Assembly: GCF_000981225.1 (NCBI RefSeq)
Contig: NZ_LAJC01000019.1
Span: 18,343-82,342 of the forward strand
DNA length: 64,000 nt
Direction: 5' to 3'
Source of the DNA: Allosalinactinospora lopnorensis
GTDB lineage: Bacteria > Actinomycetota > Actinomycetes > Streptosporangiales > Streptosporangiaceae
The stretch's first letter is position 1. Each line of letters starts with the position of its first letter. The notes below the pieces were generated by a model. It had not been told where the DNA came from. It did not search any database and saw only the letters and a program-made list of their open reading frames with translations. Position numbers and translations under genes: made by a program. Of this stretch, positions 9,543 to 18,944 are shown piece after piece.

Positions 9543-11542
9543 TCAGCAGGCGGGCCCCGGTTCGGAAAGGAGCGGCCGGAACCGGTCGACCAGCCCGGCC
9601 ACCGCCTCGGGGGCGAGGACGCCGTCGCTCACCAGTACGACGAGGCGACGGCGGACCTCCTGGCCGGCAGGGACCGGCAGCGGCCGGTCCCAGGCCAGGG
9701 CGGTCCCGACCCCCGGATACTCCGCCGCGCGCAGGAACCACGGATCGCGCACCGGGCCGGACTGCAGAAAGCACAACGTCCAGGGCTCCCCGCGGGGAGA
9801 GCTTCCGGCCATCGCCAGCCACTCCGCAGTGGATCCGTGCAGGGCGTGTTCGCCGTCGAGTCCCGGGCCGAAGCAGTGCGGCACCGTTTCGGAGACGGGC
9901 GCCCGCCAGAAGAAGCCCCCGTAACCGGCCCCGGGGCGCCCATTGGTCGCCTGAGAGCCGATGACCAGTTCCTCACCGCTTGTGTTGCGGAGCCGGGTGG
10001 CGAGTTCCAGCGCCCAGGTGCCGGCCTCGACGTCGATCCTCGCCGCCGTCCGCTCCTCGCGGATCAGTTCCGCGCCCTTGGGAGAGAGCCAGGAGAGTTC
10101 CTCGACGAGCAGGCCGTCCTCGTCGCCCAGCCACGCGACGTGCTCCTGGCGGCCGTGGTTGGGCAGCAGCACCGAGCCGCGGTCGCGCGTGAACGTGCGC
10201 CCGCCCCAGAAGCTCACCCCGGACACGTCGGCGACGGCGACACCGGCCCCCAGATGGTGCAGGTGGTCGTCGGGCATCTCCTCGGTCACCGTGGCCCCGG
10301 CGAAGGTGCGCACCGGATGCAGGTAGGGGCGGGGCGACAGCTTCGGATCGATCCCGGCCCCGTCCCTGTGCACCGCGAGGGCCGCACCGCCGGCGTCCTC
10401 GGCAGCGCGCAGTGCTCGTCGGGCGGCCCAGGGAACACCGAGTTCGGAGTACAGGGCCACATGCTCGGCGCTGGCCGCCACCGCCTCCTCCACCCCGGTG
10501 ACGACCCGCCGGATACCGTTCTCGTCGGAGAGGACGCTCTGGTCGGCGGGCGGGATGGGGCGCGGCTCGGGAGCGAGGCGCACCGCTTCCATAACGGACA
10601 TGAAGCCGGTGACCGAGTCCGGCGGGCACAGCAGTGGAGCATCCGAGCGCAGGTGCGCGACCAGGTTCTCCAGCAGGCCGGTGCAGGGGTGCACGGTGCT
10701 GACCGGTGCCCGGCCGGGACGCTCCAGGGTGAGGGTGTCGGTCTTGTAGGCCACCGTGAGCCTGCCCGCTGTGCCGTGCACGATCAGCTCCGGGGTCGAG
10801 TTCTCGGCCGCGCACAGCGTGGCCGCGATGCTGATCGGGAGACCCGTCGCGGTGCGCAGGCGCAGGCACGAGGTGTCGTCGCTCTCGATCTCGTGGGCGC
10901 GGAACAGCTCGACCTCGATATCGGCGGCGGGAGCTCCCCGGCCCCGGCCAGGGCCAGGGCGGTGGCCACCATATGGGCGAAGGGGTTGGTCAGTGCCCCG
11001 TCGACCACATCGTGGCCGTCCATACGCCGCCGCCCTGCCCACACGGAGCGTTTGTAGTAGGCCGTCGTACGTACCCACCTCCCTTTTCCGGAGATCCCGC
11101 GCACATCGCCGATCGTGCCTTCGGCGATCAGCTCCCGTGCGGCGGGCACCGCCGAGGACCCCAGACTCTGGAACCCGACCTGGCAGGCCGCGCCGTGCGC
11201 CCGCAGAGCCGCGCGGAGCTCCTCGAACTCGGCCAGGGACGCGGTGGGCGGCTTCTCCAGGAACAGGTGCGACCCGTGCTCAAGCGCCGTACGGGCCAGC
11301 GGCAGGTGGGTGTGGATCGGAGTCGCCACGAGGGTGACCTCGGCACCGGTGCGCTTCAGCAGCGCGCCGAGGTCACGGTCGTACTCCACCGCCCCGAGCC
11401 CCGTCGAGAGCTCCTGGTCCGGAGGGACCAGGTCGCAGATACCGACCAGCCGTGCCCGGCCCTGCTCGCCCAGCCGGCGCAGCTCGGCCAGATGCGACCG
11501 CCCGTGCCCGTTGACCCCGGCCACCACGACCGGGACGGCCAT
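9543..11542 (-). pseudogene. Gfo/Idh/MocA oxidoreductase fused to a DUF6807 (PmoA-like) domain, one-base frameshift
   Basis: From ATG 11542 (sharing one base with the upstream stop, TGATG) the frame encodes an NAD(P)-binding Rossmann oxidoreductase (VVVAGVNGHGRSHL, FLEKPPTASLAEF) as far as LALAGAGELP. Restoring one G in the GGG at 10929-10931 continues it as AADIEVELFRAHEIESDD, through the rest of the oxidoreductase, and then into a ~300-residue DUF6807 domain (PRPYLHPVRTFAGATVTEEMPDDHLHHLG, FTRDRGSVLLPNHGRQEHV) ending at 9543. The repaired protein is ~667 aa. Substrate is unknown; the adjacent ABC importer suggests a carbohydrate or derivative. The rest of the sequence is intact, so the shift may be an error. 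Confidence 0.82.
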
Positions 11543-12895
11543 CACCCGCGCTCCAGAAGGTCCGAGATCCGCTCGGGACGCCCTGATGCGATGGACGCGT
11601 TCGCGGCCAGCCCGGTCAGGAGCGCGTCGCTGCCGTCCTCGTGGTCGGCGCGGGTGTCGTCGTCGAAGCCTCCCAGCAGCGCTTCGAGCATCCGCGCATC
11701 GCCCCCGCCGTGGCTGCCCGGTCCCGTGGCGACGGGGATGTCCTCGGCCGGCTTCCAGTGCCGGCGCAGCAGCAGCGCCGCCGTGGTCTCCTCCTTGGTG
11801 GGGGGCATGCCGCGCACCGGTGTGCGGCCCGCCGTGCTCGATGTGGTGTCGGGGAACTCCGTGACGTCGAGTTCCAGCCGGCCCCGGCTGCCGGTGATGG
11901 CGACCCGGTAGCCTCCCAGGGGGAGTAGGCCACGAGGTGGTAGCTGAGCTTGGCACCGGAGTCGTAGCGTACCAGCGCCGACATGTCGTCCTCGATCGTG
12001 ATACCGGGGCCGAAGACATTGAGGTCGCGCCGGTAGCCGTCCTCATGCTCGGCGTCCAGATACAGCGCTCGCATGTCGGGGCTGTCGTCCAGGTGCACCG
12101 CGAAGGGGTCCGCCTCCGCCGAGGTGGCGCCGTGGCTTCGCTCGTAGTCGCGGGCCAGGCCGCGCCGGCGTCCGTTCTCTTCGCCGTAGAAGAACAGGTC
12201 GCCCCAGGCGAACACCTCTTCGGGCCGGGCGCCGGTCCACCAGTTGACCAGGTCGAAGTGGTGGCTGGCCTTGTGCACCAGCAGCCCGCCCGACTGGTGC
12301 TTGTCGCGGTGCCAGCGGCGGAAGTAGTCGGCGCCGTGCCGCAGGTCGAGCAGCCATTCGAAGTGCACCGACCCGACGTCGCCGATGGCCCCTTCGGCGA
12401 CCAGCTCGCGTACCCGCTGGTGAACGGGGTTGTAGCGGTAGTTGAAACCGACGGTGACCCGGCCCGTCGAGCTCTGTTGGGCGGCGTGGATGCGGCGGCA
12501 GCCTCCAGGTCGGCGGTCATCGGCTTCTCGGTGATCACATCCCGGCCGGCCCGCAGCGCCGCCTCGATGTAGTCGGCGTGCGTGCGGTCGACCGTGCAGC
12601 AGATGACCTCGTCGACCTTCTCCGCTTCGAGCATCCGGGCGAAGGCGTCGGGGGAGTAGGTGGGAACCGAGGGGTATCCGGCCTGGGTGATGAGTGCGTT
12701 GTGGGCCTGCATCCGTGTCCGGCTGGAGTCGCACAGCGCGACCAGGTTCCCGTGATGGGCGTGCGTCCCGGTCAGGGCTTTGGTGTAGAGCCGGGCGCGG
12801 GATCCGGTGCCGACGATGGCGAACCGGCGCTTCGCCGTTTCGGGGGTGTCCGTGGTCGCGGGGTCAGGTGCTGGAGAGAAGGATGAAGTGGTCAC
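11542..12895 (-). pseudogene. Gfo/Idh/MocA family oxidoreductase, two one-base frameshifts
   Basis: Starts at GTG 12895 with FAIVGTGSRARLY (Rossmann motif) and EKPMTADLEAAAA (EKP motif). It needs one extra G at about 12492 to continue as STGRVTVGFNYRYNPVHQRVRE, and one extra C in the CC at 11912-11913 to continue from AYSPWE into the C-terminal frame that ends at 11542. Repaired length is ~450 aa. Both lesions are single missing bases beside G/C runs. No clear ribosome-binding site precedes the GTG, and a perfect LacI-type operator begins 10 bp upstream, so the mRNA leader may be very short. Probably acts with the fused oxidoreductase on the sugar taken up by the divergent importer (inference). 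Confidence 0.82.
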
Positions 12896-12904
12896 ACACC
12901 GAAT

Positions 12905-12918
12905 GGTAAGCGCTTACC
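12905..12918. promoter_or_regulatory. LacI-family operator, perfect 14-bp palindrome
   Basis: GGTAAGCGCTTACC is a perfect palindrome of the LacI/GalR operator type, 10 bp upstream of the oxidoreductase start. A half-site TGCGCTTACC lies at 12956-12965 and a near-complete second site at 13112-13125. The three sites span the 382-bp divergent intergenic region. Which repressor binds is not known; the local LacI gene at 8391 is linked to a different motif. Confidence 0.65.
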
Positions 12919-13064
12919 CAGGCTTTGGGTAGAGGCGGGGGGAGGGTTCGGGGAGTGCGCTTACCGAGGGTGTGGACCAGGTTTTACCTGCACCGAATGG
13001 CCCATGAGTACCCATACCAGGGCATTTGGGGGCCTGGCCTGGGTCACAACAGGGTTTCGTGCCG

Positions 13065-13125
13065 TTGACACCTCTGCTTGCGCGCTGTTAAAAAGCCTGA
13101 TTGTACCCTTTGGATAGCGCTTACC
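13065..13125 (+). promoter_or_regulatory. Promoter and operator of the sugar importer operon
   Basis: A consensus TTGACA (13065-13070) is followed after 17 bp by TTAAAA (13088-13093). The operator GGATAGCGCTTACC (13112-13125) matches the perfect palindrome at 12905-12918 in 12 of 14 positions and would overlap the early transcribed region. The rest of the 12896-13277 intergenic stretch contains only the third half-site at 12956-12965 and no convincing gene. Confidence 0.55.
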
Positions 13126-13277
13126 AAGGAAGGTGCTGTTGACGCGGACGTGGCGTTCCGCACAGTCAGCACCATCGAGCGCGCCGAACGACCTCGAACA
13201 GATCGGTGGTTCCCCACGATGTCCCCACCCGCAGGTGCCACGGCGCCCCTTCCCCGCGGCGGACGGCGAGCGTGACC

Positions 13278-14222
13278 ATGCTGCTGCGGCGAGACAGAAC
13301 CGGGGCCGCCGACACCGAGTCCGCCGCCCCCGTACACAACAGATCCATCAGGCGCCGGGACTCCCTGGCCGCCTATGCCTTCCTCGCTCCCTGGTTCCTA
13401 GGGCTGTTCTGCATCACCATCGGCCCGATCCTGGCGTCGCTGTACTTCTCCTTCACCGACTACAGCCTGATCGGGGACCCGCAGTGGGTCGGTCTGGACA
13501 ACTACCGGGAGATGCTCGGCGACGCGCGGTTGCACAGCGCGCTCAAGGTGACCTTCACCTACGTCTTCGTCTCGGTCCCCCTCCAACTGGCGATGGCGCT
13601 CGCGCTGGCCATGGTCCTGGACCGGGGCGTCCGCGGCCTGCCGATCTACCGATCGGTCTACTACCTGCCCTCGCTACTGGGCGCCAGCGTGGCCATCGCC
13701 ATCCTCTGGCGTCGCGTGTTCGGGGCCAACGGCCTGATCAACCAGGTGCTGGCCTTCTTCGGGATCCAGGGCGAAGGCTGGGTCTCCCACCCCGACTACG
13801 CGCTCGGCACTCTGATCGTGCTGAACGTCTGGACGTTCGGCGCGCCCATGGTCATCTTCCTCGCGGGCCTGCGTCAGCTTCCCGCGATGTACTACGAGGC
13901 GGCCAGCGTCGACGGAGCGAGCCCCGTCCGTCGGTTCTGGACGATCACCCTCCCGCTGCTGACGCCGATCATCTTCTTCAACCTGGTGCTGCAGATGATC
14001 AACGCCTTCCAGACCTTCACCCAGGCCTTCATCGTCAGCTCGGGCTCGGGCGGTCCGTCCGATTCCACCTTGTTCTACACGCTCTACCTCTACCAGCAGG
14101 GGTTCGGCTCATTCGATATGGGCTACGCGTCGGCGATGGCGTGGCTGCTCCTGCTGATCATCGCGGGGTTCACCGCGGTGAACTTCTTCGCGGCAAAGTA
14201 CTGGGTTTTCTATGGTGACTGA
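13278..14222 (+). CDS. Carbohydrate ABC transporter permease (MalF-like)
   Basis: Inner-membrane permease of a CUT1 importer, ~314 aa. Six hydrophobic segments are seen, starting LAAYAFLAPWFLGLFCITIGPI, and the EAASVDGASPVRRFWTITLPLLTP loop is the EAA motif that docks the ATPase. ATG 13278 is chosen; GTG 13272, two codons upstream in frame, is equally possible, and the reading frame upstream of that looks non-coding. It overlaps the next permease by 11 nt. No ATPase gene is present; CUT1 systems in actinomycetes often share a distant MsiK-type ATPase (family knowledge). Confidence 0.88.
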   Translation: MLLRRDRTGAADTESAAPVHNRSIRRRDSLAAYAFLAPWFLGLFCITIGPILASLYFSFTDYSLIGDPQWVGLDNYREMLGDARLHSALKVTFTYVFVSVPLQLAMALALAMVLDRGVRGLPIYRSVYYLPSLLGASVAIAILWRRVFGANGLINQVLAFFGIQGEGWVSHPDYALGTLIVLNVWTFGAPMVIFLAGLRQLPAMYYEAASVDGASPVRRFWTITLPLLTPIIFFNLVLQMINAFQTFTQAFIVSSGSGGPSDSTLFYTLYLYQQGFGSFDMGYASAMAWLLLLIIAGFTAVNFFAAKYWVFYGD

Positions 14223-15099
14223 TTCACGGCGCTCCACGCCGTCCACTGCCGGCGACGTGCGCACCACACCGCGCGGACACCTGCGCCGGGCGCTCATTCA
14301 CGCCGGGCTGATCGGGTTCGGGCTGGTCATGCTCTACCCGCTGCTGTGGATGGTCTCCAGCTCGTTCAAGCCGACCGAGGAGATCTTCCGCGAGCCCGGC
14401 CTGATCCCCTCCACCTTCACCCCGAGCAACTACAGCGACGGCTGGACCGCCCTGCAGCATCCCTTCCACCACTACATGATCAACTCGCTGATCGTGGTCG
14501 CCGGGGCCGTCGTGGGCAACCTGCTGGCCTGCTCCATGGCCGCCTACGCGTTCGCCCGCCTGGAGTTCCGCGGGAAGAAGCTCTTCTTCGCGATCATGCT
14601 GATGACGATCATGCTCCCGATCCACGTGGTGATCGTCCCGCAGTACATCCTGTTCGCGGGACTGGACTGGATCAACACCTTCTACCCGCTGATCGTCCCC
14701 AAGCTGCTGGCCACCGACGCCTTCTTCGTCTTTCTGATGGTGCAGTTCATCCGCGGCCTGCCTCGGGACCTGGACGAGGCCGCGCGGATCGACGGCTGCG
14801 GGCACGCGCGGATCTTCCTGCGGATCATCCTGCCGTTGTCCATGCCCGCCCTGGCCACCACGGCGATCTTCACCTTCATCTGGACCTGGAACGACTTCTT
14901 CGGCCAGCTGATCTTCCTCACGGACCCGGACATGTACACCGTCCCCGTCGCCCTGCGCACGTTCGTCGACTCGACGAGCCAGACCTCGTGGGGGCCGCTC
15001 TTCGCGATGTCGGCCGTAGCGCTGGGGCCGATCTTCGGGTTCTTCCTGGCCGGGCAGCGCTACCTGGTCAAAGGCATCGCAACAACCGGCATCAAATAA
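14212..15099 (+). CDS. Carbohydrate ABC transporter permease (MalG-like)
   Basis: 295-residue partner permease of the CUT1 importer. The first helix carries GLVMLYPLLWMVSSSFKP, typical of MalG-type proteins, and the EAARIDGCGHARIFLRIILPLSMPAL segment is the EAA motif. ATG 14212 overlaps the preceding permease stop by 11 nt, so the two subunits are translationally coupled. The C-terminus ends in the usual RYLVKGIATTGIK. Confidence 0.92.
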   Translation: MVTDSRRSTPSTAGDVRTTPRGHLRRALIHAGLIGFGLVMLYPLLWMVSSSFKPTEEIFREPGLIPSTFTPSNYSDGWTALQHPFHHYMINSLIVVAGAVVGNLLACSMAAYAFARLEFRGKKLFFAIMLMTIMLPIHVVIVPQYILFAGLDWINTFYPLIVPKLLATDAFFVFLMVQFIRGLPRDLDEAARIDGCGHARIFLRIILPLSMPALATTAIFTFIWTWNDFFGQLIFLTDPDMYTVPVALRTFVDSTSQTSWGPLFAMSAVALGPIFGFFLAGQRYLVKGIATTGIK

Positions 15100-15117
15100 C
15101 CGAAAGGACCCTGCGAA

Positions 15118-16452
15118 ATGCGATCTGAATCCCCCAACACCCCACGGGTCGGCCGCCGATCGCGGCGGAGGTCCCTCCGGCCCGCCGCCCCGGTGGCGGT
15201 GCTGGCCGCGCTGACCATGGCGGTCTCCGGCTGCGGAGGCGGCGGCAGCGACGACGGGACAGTGCAGCTGCGCTTCTCCTGGTGGGGAGCTGACGAGCGG
15301 CACGCGGTCACCCAGGAGGTCATCGAACGCTTCGAGGCCAAGCACCCGGACATCGCGATCCAGCCCGACTACACCGACTGGGACTCCTACTGGGACCGGC
15401 TGGCGACCAGCAGCGCCGCAGGGGACGCTCCCGACATCATCCAGCACGACCAGCAGTACCTGCGCGACTACGCCGGCCGCAACGCGCTGCTGGACCTCAG
15501 TGAGTACGGCGACCAGCTGGACCTCTCCGAGATTGACGAGCTCGTGCTGCCCACCGGGGAGCTTGAGGGCGGTCAGTTCGCCGTTCCCAGTGGTGTCAAC
15601 GCCTTCGCGCTGGTCGCCGACCCCGAGGCGTTCGAGGAGGCCGGGGTCGACATGCCCGACGACGAGACATGGACCTGGGACGACTACGTCGACACGACGA
15701 TCGAGATATCGGAGGGGACGGACGGCGAGGTCGTCGGCGCGCAGAACTACGGCTTCAACACCGCCAGCTTCGAGATCTTCGCCCGCCAGCACGGCGAATC
15801 GCTCTACACCGAGGACGGGACGGTCGGCTACTCCGACTCGACCCTCGCCGAGTGGTGGGAATACTCCGCGGAGGCCCGTGAGGGCGGCGGGGAGCACAGC
15901 GCCGCCGAGAGTATCGAGATCAACGCAGGCGGCCCCGACCAGTCGGTGGTGGCCACCAACAGCGGGGCGATGGCCGGATTCTGGTCGAACCAGGTCGGGG
16001 ACCTCTCCGAGACCGCGGACCGCGGACTGGAACTGCTGCGCTGGCCCGGGGAGAGCGAGAACGAGCAGCCGGGGACGTTCTTCAAGCCGGCCATGTACTA
16101 CACGATCTCCTCCGACACCGACCACCCGGAGGAGGCGGCGACATTCGTGGACTTCCTGGTCAACGACAGCGAAGCCGCGGAGCTCATCCTCGCCGACCGG
16201 GGCCTGCCCGCCAACCTCACGCTCCGGGACGAGATCAAGGACGAGCTCTCGGAGGGCGACGCCAAGGGCGCGGAGTTCCTGGAGGAGATCGCCGATGACG
16301 TCCAGCCCGCCGACCCGGCGCCGCCCCAGGGAGCGGGCGAGGTCGTCGACATCGTCAAGCGGGTCAACGAGGACGTCCTGCACGGATCCATCACCCCCGA
16401 GGAGGCGGCCGAGACCTTCACAGAGGAGGTGAAGGCCACGATCGGCGGTTGA
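15118..16452 (+). CDS. Sugar-binding lipoprotein of the CUT1 importer
   Basis: 444-residue extracellular receptor. An Arg-rich N-terminus and hydrophobic core end in the lipobox VSGC with Cys39 as the lipidation site, followed by a solute-binding protein family 1 fold (FSWWGADERHAVTQEVIERFEAKHPDI, NAFALVADPEAFEEAGVDMPDDETWTWDDY split across the hinge). GAAAGGACC precedes ATG 15118. It closes the operon and is followed by a strong hairpin. Ligand is unknown; context suggests a plant-type or modified sugar handled by the divergent oxidoreductases (inference). Confidence 0.9.
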   Translation: MRSESPNTPRVGRRSRRRSLRPAAPVAVLAALTMAVSGCGGGGSDDGTVQLRFSWWGADERHAVTQEVIERFEAKHPDIAIQPDYTDWDSYWDRLATSSAAGDAPDIIQHDQQYLRDYAGRNALLDLSEYGDQLDLSEIDELVLPTGELEGGQFAVPSGVNAFALVADPEAFEEAGVDMPDDETWTWDDYVDTTIEISEGTDGEVVGAQNYGFNTASFEIFARQHGESLYTEDGTVGYSDSTLAEWWEYSAEAREGGGEHSAAESIEINAGGPDQSVVATNSGAMAGFWSNQVGDLSETADRGLELLRWPGESENEQPGTFFKPAMYYTISSDTDHPEEAATFVDFLVNDSEAAELILADRGLPANLTLRDEIKDELSEGDAKGAEFLEEIADDVQPADPAPPQGAGEVVDIVKRVNEDVLHGSITPEEAAETFTEEVKATIGG

Positions 16453-16473
16453 TCCGCCGCTCCTCGGAGTACC

Positions 16474-16505
16474 CGCCGCCCCGCGTGCCCCCGCGCGGGG
16501 CGGCG
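16474..16505 (+). terminator. Rho-independent-like terminator of the importer operon
   Basis: CGCCGCCCCGCG (16474-16485) pairs perfectly over 12 bp with CGCGGGGCGGCG (16494-16505) around an 8-nt loop, 21 nt after the binding-protein stop. The trailing sequence TGCTGTTTCGG is only weakly U-rich. Confidence 0.65.
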
Positions 16506-16584
16506 TGCTGTTTCGGGCCGTACCCGGCACACCCCGCGGCTTCCTCCGGCGCCCCGGGAGCGTGCGCCGTGGCCGGGCATGCGT

Positions 16585-16625
16585 CACGTCACATTGACGT
16601 GTGTGAACACAGTGCGCTTTAGTTT
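16585..16625 (+). promoter_or_regulatory. Putative regulated promoter of the MMPL transporter
   Basis: CACGTCA-CAT-TGACGTG (16585-16601) is a 17-bp interrupted palindrome, abutting a second small one, GTGTGAACAC (16601-16610). A TTGACG at 16594-16599 inside the first palindrome and TTTAGT at 16618-16623 (18-bp spacing) could form the promoter. The layout resembles TetR-type repression of exporters, but no regulator gene is adjacent. Confidence 0.45.
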
Positions 16626-16714
16626 ACGCTGTATCCGCGCCTGTCGGCGGCGCGGTCCCGCGCGCCCGGCACGGCGCCGTTTCTTTCACGCCACCATAAT
16701 GCGAGGGCGGTCCC

Positions 16715-18928
16715 ATGTTCGCGAGCCTCGGCCTGTTCAGCCATCGTGCGCGTGCCTGGGTACTGGCGGCGAGCGCGCTCTTCGTCGCTTTCGCGGCGGT
16801 ATGGGGCACCGGCGTCTTCGCGACGGTCAGCGACGGCGGTTTCGAGGACCCCGGTGCCGAGTCCACCCGGGCGGGCGAACTCCTGGAGGAGGAGCTCGGT
16901 CACGACGACGCCGATGTCATCGCGGTCTACCGGAGCCTCGAACTGGAGATCGACAACCAGATGTTCGCCTTCTCCGTCCAGCAGATGCTCGACGACCTGC
17001 CGGAGGAGAAGGTCACCTCGGTCACCAGCTACCTCGACGACGGGCTGACCGATCGCGAACGGGGTGTGCTCATCTCGGAGGACCGCAAGGCCACCTACGT
17101 CCCGATCACCCTGGAAGGCGACGGCAAGGAGGAACGCCTGGCCGCCTTCGAGGAGATCGAGGACGACCTCACCGCCGGCCAGATGGACAGCTATCTCGGC
17201 GGCCCGATCCCGCTGGAGGCGGAGCTGTCGGAGAAGGCCGAGGGCGACGTCATCCGCGCCGAACTGCTCTCGCTGCCGCTGCTGCTCGTGCTGCTCGTGG
17301 CGATCTTCCGCGGGGTGACGGCCGCGCTGATGCCCCTCGCCGTCGGCGGTCTGGCGATTCTCGGCTCCCTGACGGTGCTGCGCGCCCTCGCCTACACCAC
17401 CGAGGTCTCGGTGTTCGCGATCAACGTCGCCACCATCCTGGGCCTCGGGCTGGCCATCGACTACGGCCTGTTCATCGTGAGCCGGTACAGGGAGGAGCTC
17501 GCCCGGGGCGGCGACATCGGGGCGGCGCTGCAGCGCACGCTGGCCACAGCGGGGCGCACCGTCGCCTTCTCCGGTGTCACCGTGATGATCGCCTTCGCCG
17601 GGCTGCTGTTCTTCCCGCAGCCGATCATGCGCTCGATCGGGTTCGGCGGGATCGCGGTCGTGCTGTTCGATATCCTCGCAGCGATCGTGGTGCTGCCGGC
17701 GCTGCTGTCGGTCATCGGCCGCCGGATCGACGCGCTGCCGCTGCCGTTCGCCCGGCGGACGCTCACCGGGACCGCCGCCGCCCGGACCGGCCCCTGGGCG
17801 CGGTTCGCACGCCATGTCATGCGGCGGCCCGTGCTCTACCTGCTCGTGGTCGGGGCGACGCTCATGGTGTTCGCCTCGGCGCTTCTCCAGAGCGACCTGG
17901 GCTCGACCGACCACCGCTACCTGCCTGAGGACGCGGACAGCCGGATCGCCACCGAATCGCTGAAGGAGGACTTCCCGGCCGGCGGTATCGGCCGGCTGAA
18001 CGTCGCGGTGACCGGCGACGTCAGTACCGGGGCACTGGAGGACTACACCGCGGACCTCGCGGACCTCGACGGTGTGGAGGACGCGGCCGTGGCGCGCACC
18101 GGCGACGGAACCGCGCACATCACGGTGGCCTACGAGGGCGAGGTCGACGACCGGGCGACCGGCGACCTCGTGCGCGGCATACGCGATCAGCCGGTTCCCA
18201 GCGGCGCCGACGAGGTCCTGGTGGGTGGCATGGCGGCTCAGCAGACCGATAACGTCGACGCCATCGTCGACGCCATACCGGCGACACTGGTCTTCGTCAC
18301 CGCTGTGACCTTCGTGCTGCTCTTCCTCGCGTTCGGCTCGGTGCTGCTGCCGCTGAAGGCGGTGCTGATGGGGTTTCTGTCCCTCGGCGCCTCCCTCGGC
18401 GTCGTGATCTGGGGTTTCCAGGAGGGGCACCTGGCGCCGGTCCTGGGCTTCGACGCGGTGGGAACGATCGACCCCACCTATCCCGTCCTGATCCTCATCG
18501 TGGCGTTCGGGCTCGCGATGGACTACGAGCTCTTCCTGCTCAGCCGGGTGCGCGAGGAGTACCTGCGTACCGGGGACAACGCGCGGTCGGTCGCGGCGGG
18601 CCTGCAACGGACCGGGAGCATCATCACCAGCGCGGCGCTGCTGCTCGTTGTGGTACTCGCGACAATGGGGCTGTCGGACCTGCTGTTCCTCCAGATCACC
18701 GGGATCGGCCTGGCCGTGGCGGTCGCGGTGGACGCGACACTGGTGCGCGCGATCCTCGTTCCCGCCGCGATGCGGCTACTCGGCCCCGCCAACTGGTGGC
18801 TCCCCGGTCCGCTGCGCAGGCTGCACGACCGGCTCGGCATCACCGAAGGCGAGGAGGCGGCCTCGGGGGAGGAGAACGGCGCCGCGCCGAGCCCGAGGGA
18901 GGAGCGGCAGGTCGCGCCAATGGGCTGA
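16715..18928 (+). CDS. MMPL/RND-family transporter
   Basis: 737-residue membrane protein with two RND halves, each with a large extracytoplasmic loop followed by five or six helices. Core motifs are GLGLAIDYGLFIVSRYREEL in the first half and VAFGLAMDYELFLLSRVREEY in the second, the helix-4 motifs carrying the proton-relay Asp-Tyr pair. ATG 16715 starts directly with the first helix. The C-terminal 40 residues are charged and cytoplasmic. MmpL-like actinobacterial homologues export lipids or hydrophobic compounds, but the substrate cannot be read from the sequence. It has its own palindrome-bearing promoter and converges on a short membrane-protein gene. Confidence 0.88.
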   Translation: MFASLGLFSHRARAWVLAASALFVAFAAVWGTGVFATVSDGGFEDPGAESTRAGELLEEELGHDDADVIAVYRSLELEIDNQMFAFSVQQMLDDLPEEKVTSVTSYLDDGLTDRERGVLISEDRKATYVPITLEGDGKEERLAAFEEIEDDLTAGQMDSYLGGPIPLEAELSEKAEGDVIRAELLSLPLLLVLLVAIFRGVTAALMPLAVGGLAILGSLTVLRALAYTTEVSVFAINVATILGLGLAIDYGLFIVSRYREELARGGDIGAALQRTLATAGRTVAFSGVTVMIAFAGLLFFPQPIMRSIGFGGIAVVLFDILAAIVVLPALLSVIGRRIDALPLPFARRTLTGTAAARTGPWARFARHVMRRPVLYLLVVGATLMVFASALLQSDLGSTDHRYLPEDADSRIATESLKEDFPAGGIGRLNVAVTGDVSTGALEDYTADLADLDGVEDAAVARTGDGTAHITVAYEGEVDDRATGDLVRGIRDQPVPSGADEVLVGGMAAQQTDNVDAIVDAIPATLVFVTAVTFVLLFLAFGSVLLPLKAVLMGFLSLGASLGVVIWGFQEGHLAPVLGFDAVGTIDPTYPVLILIVAFGLAMDYELFLLSRVREEYLRTGDNARSVAAGLQRTGSIITSAALLLVVVLATMGLSDLLFLQITGIGLAVAVAVDATLVRAILVPAAMRLLGPANWWLPGPLRRLHDRLGITEGEEAASGEENGAAPSPREERQVAPMG

Positions 18929-18944
18929 AGCGCTCCGGCGCGAC

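Noticed and set aside
14224..18607. Minus-strand frames of 787 and 662 codons opposite the importer and MMPL genes
   Set aside because: Low-complexity Arg/Gly/Asp/Gln-rich translations with no family match, antisense to well-supported genes.
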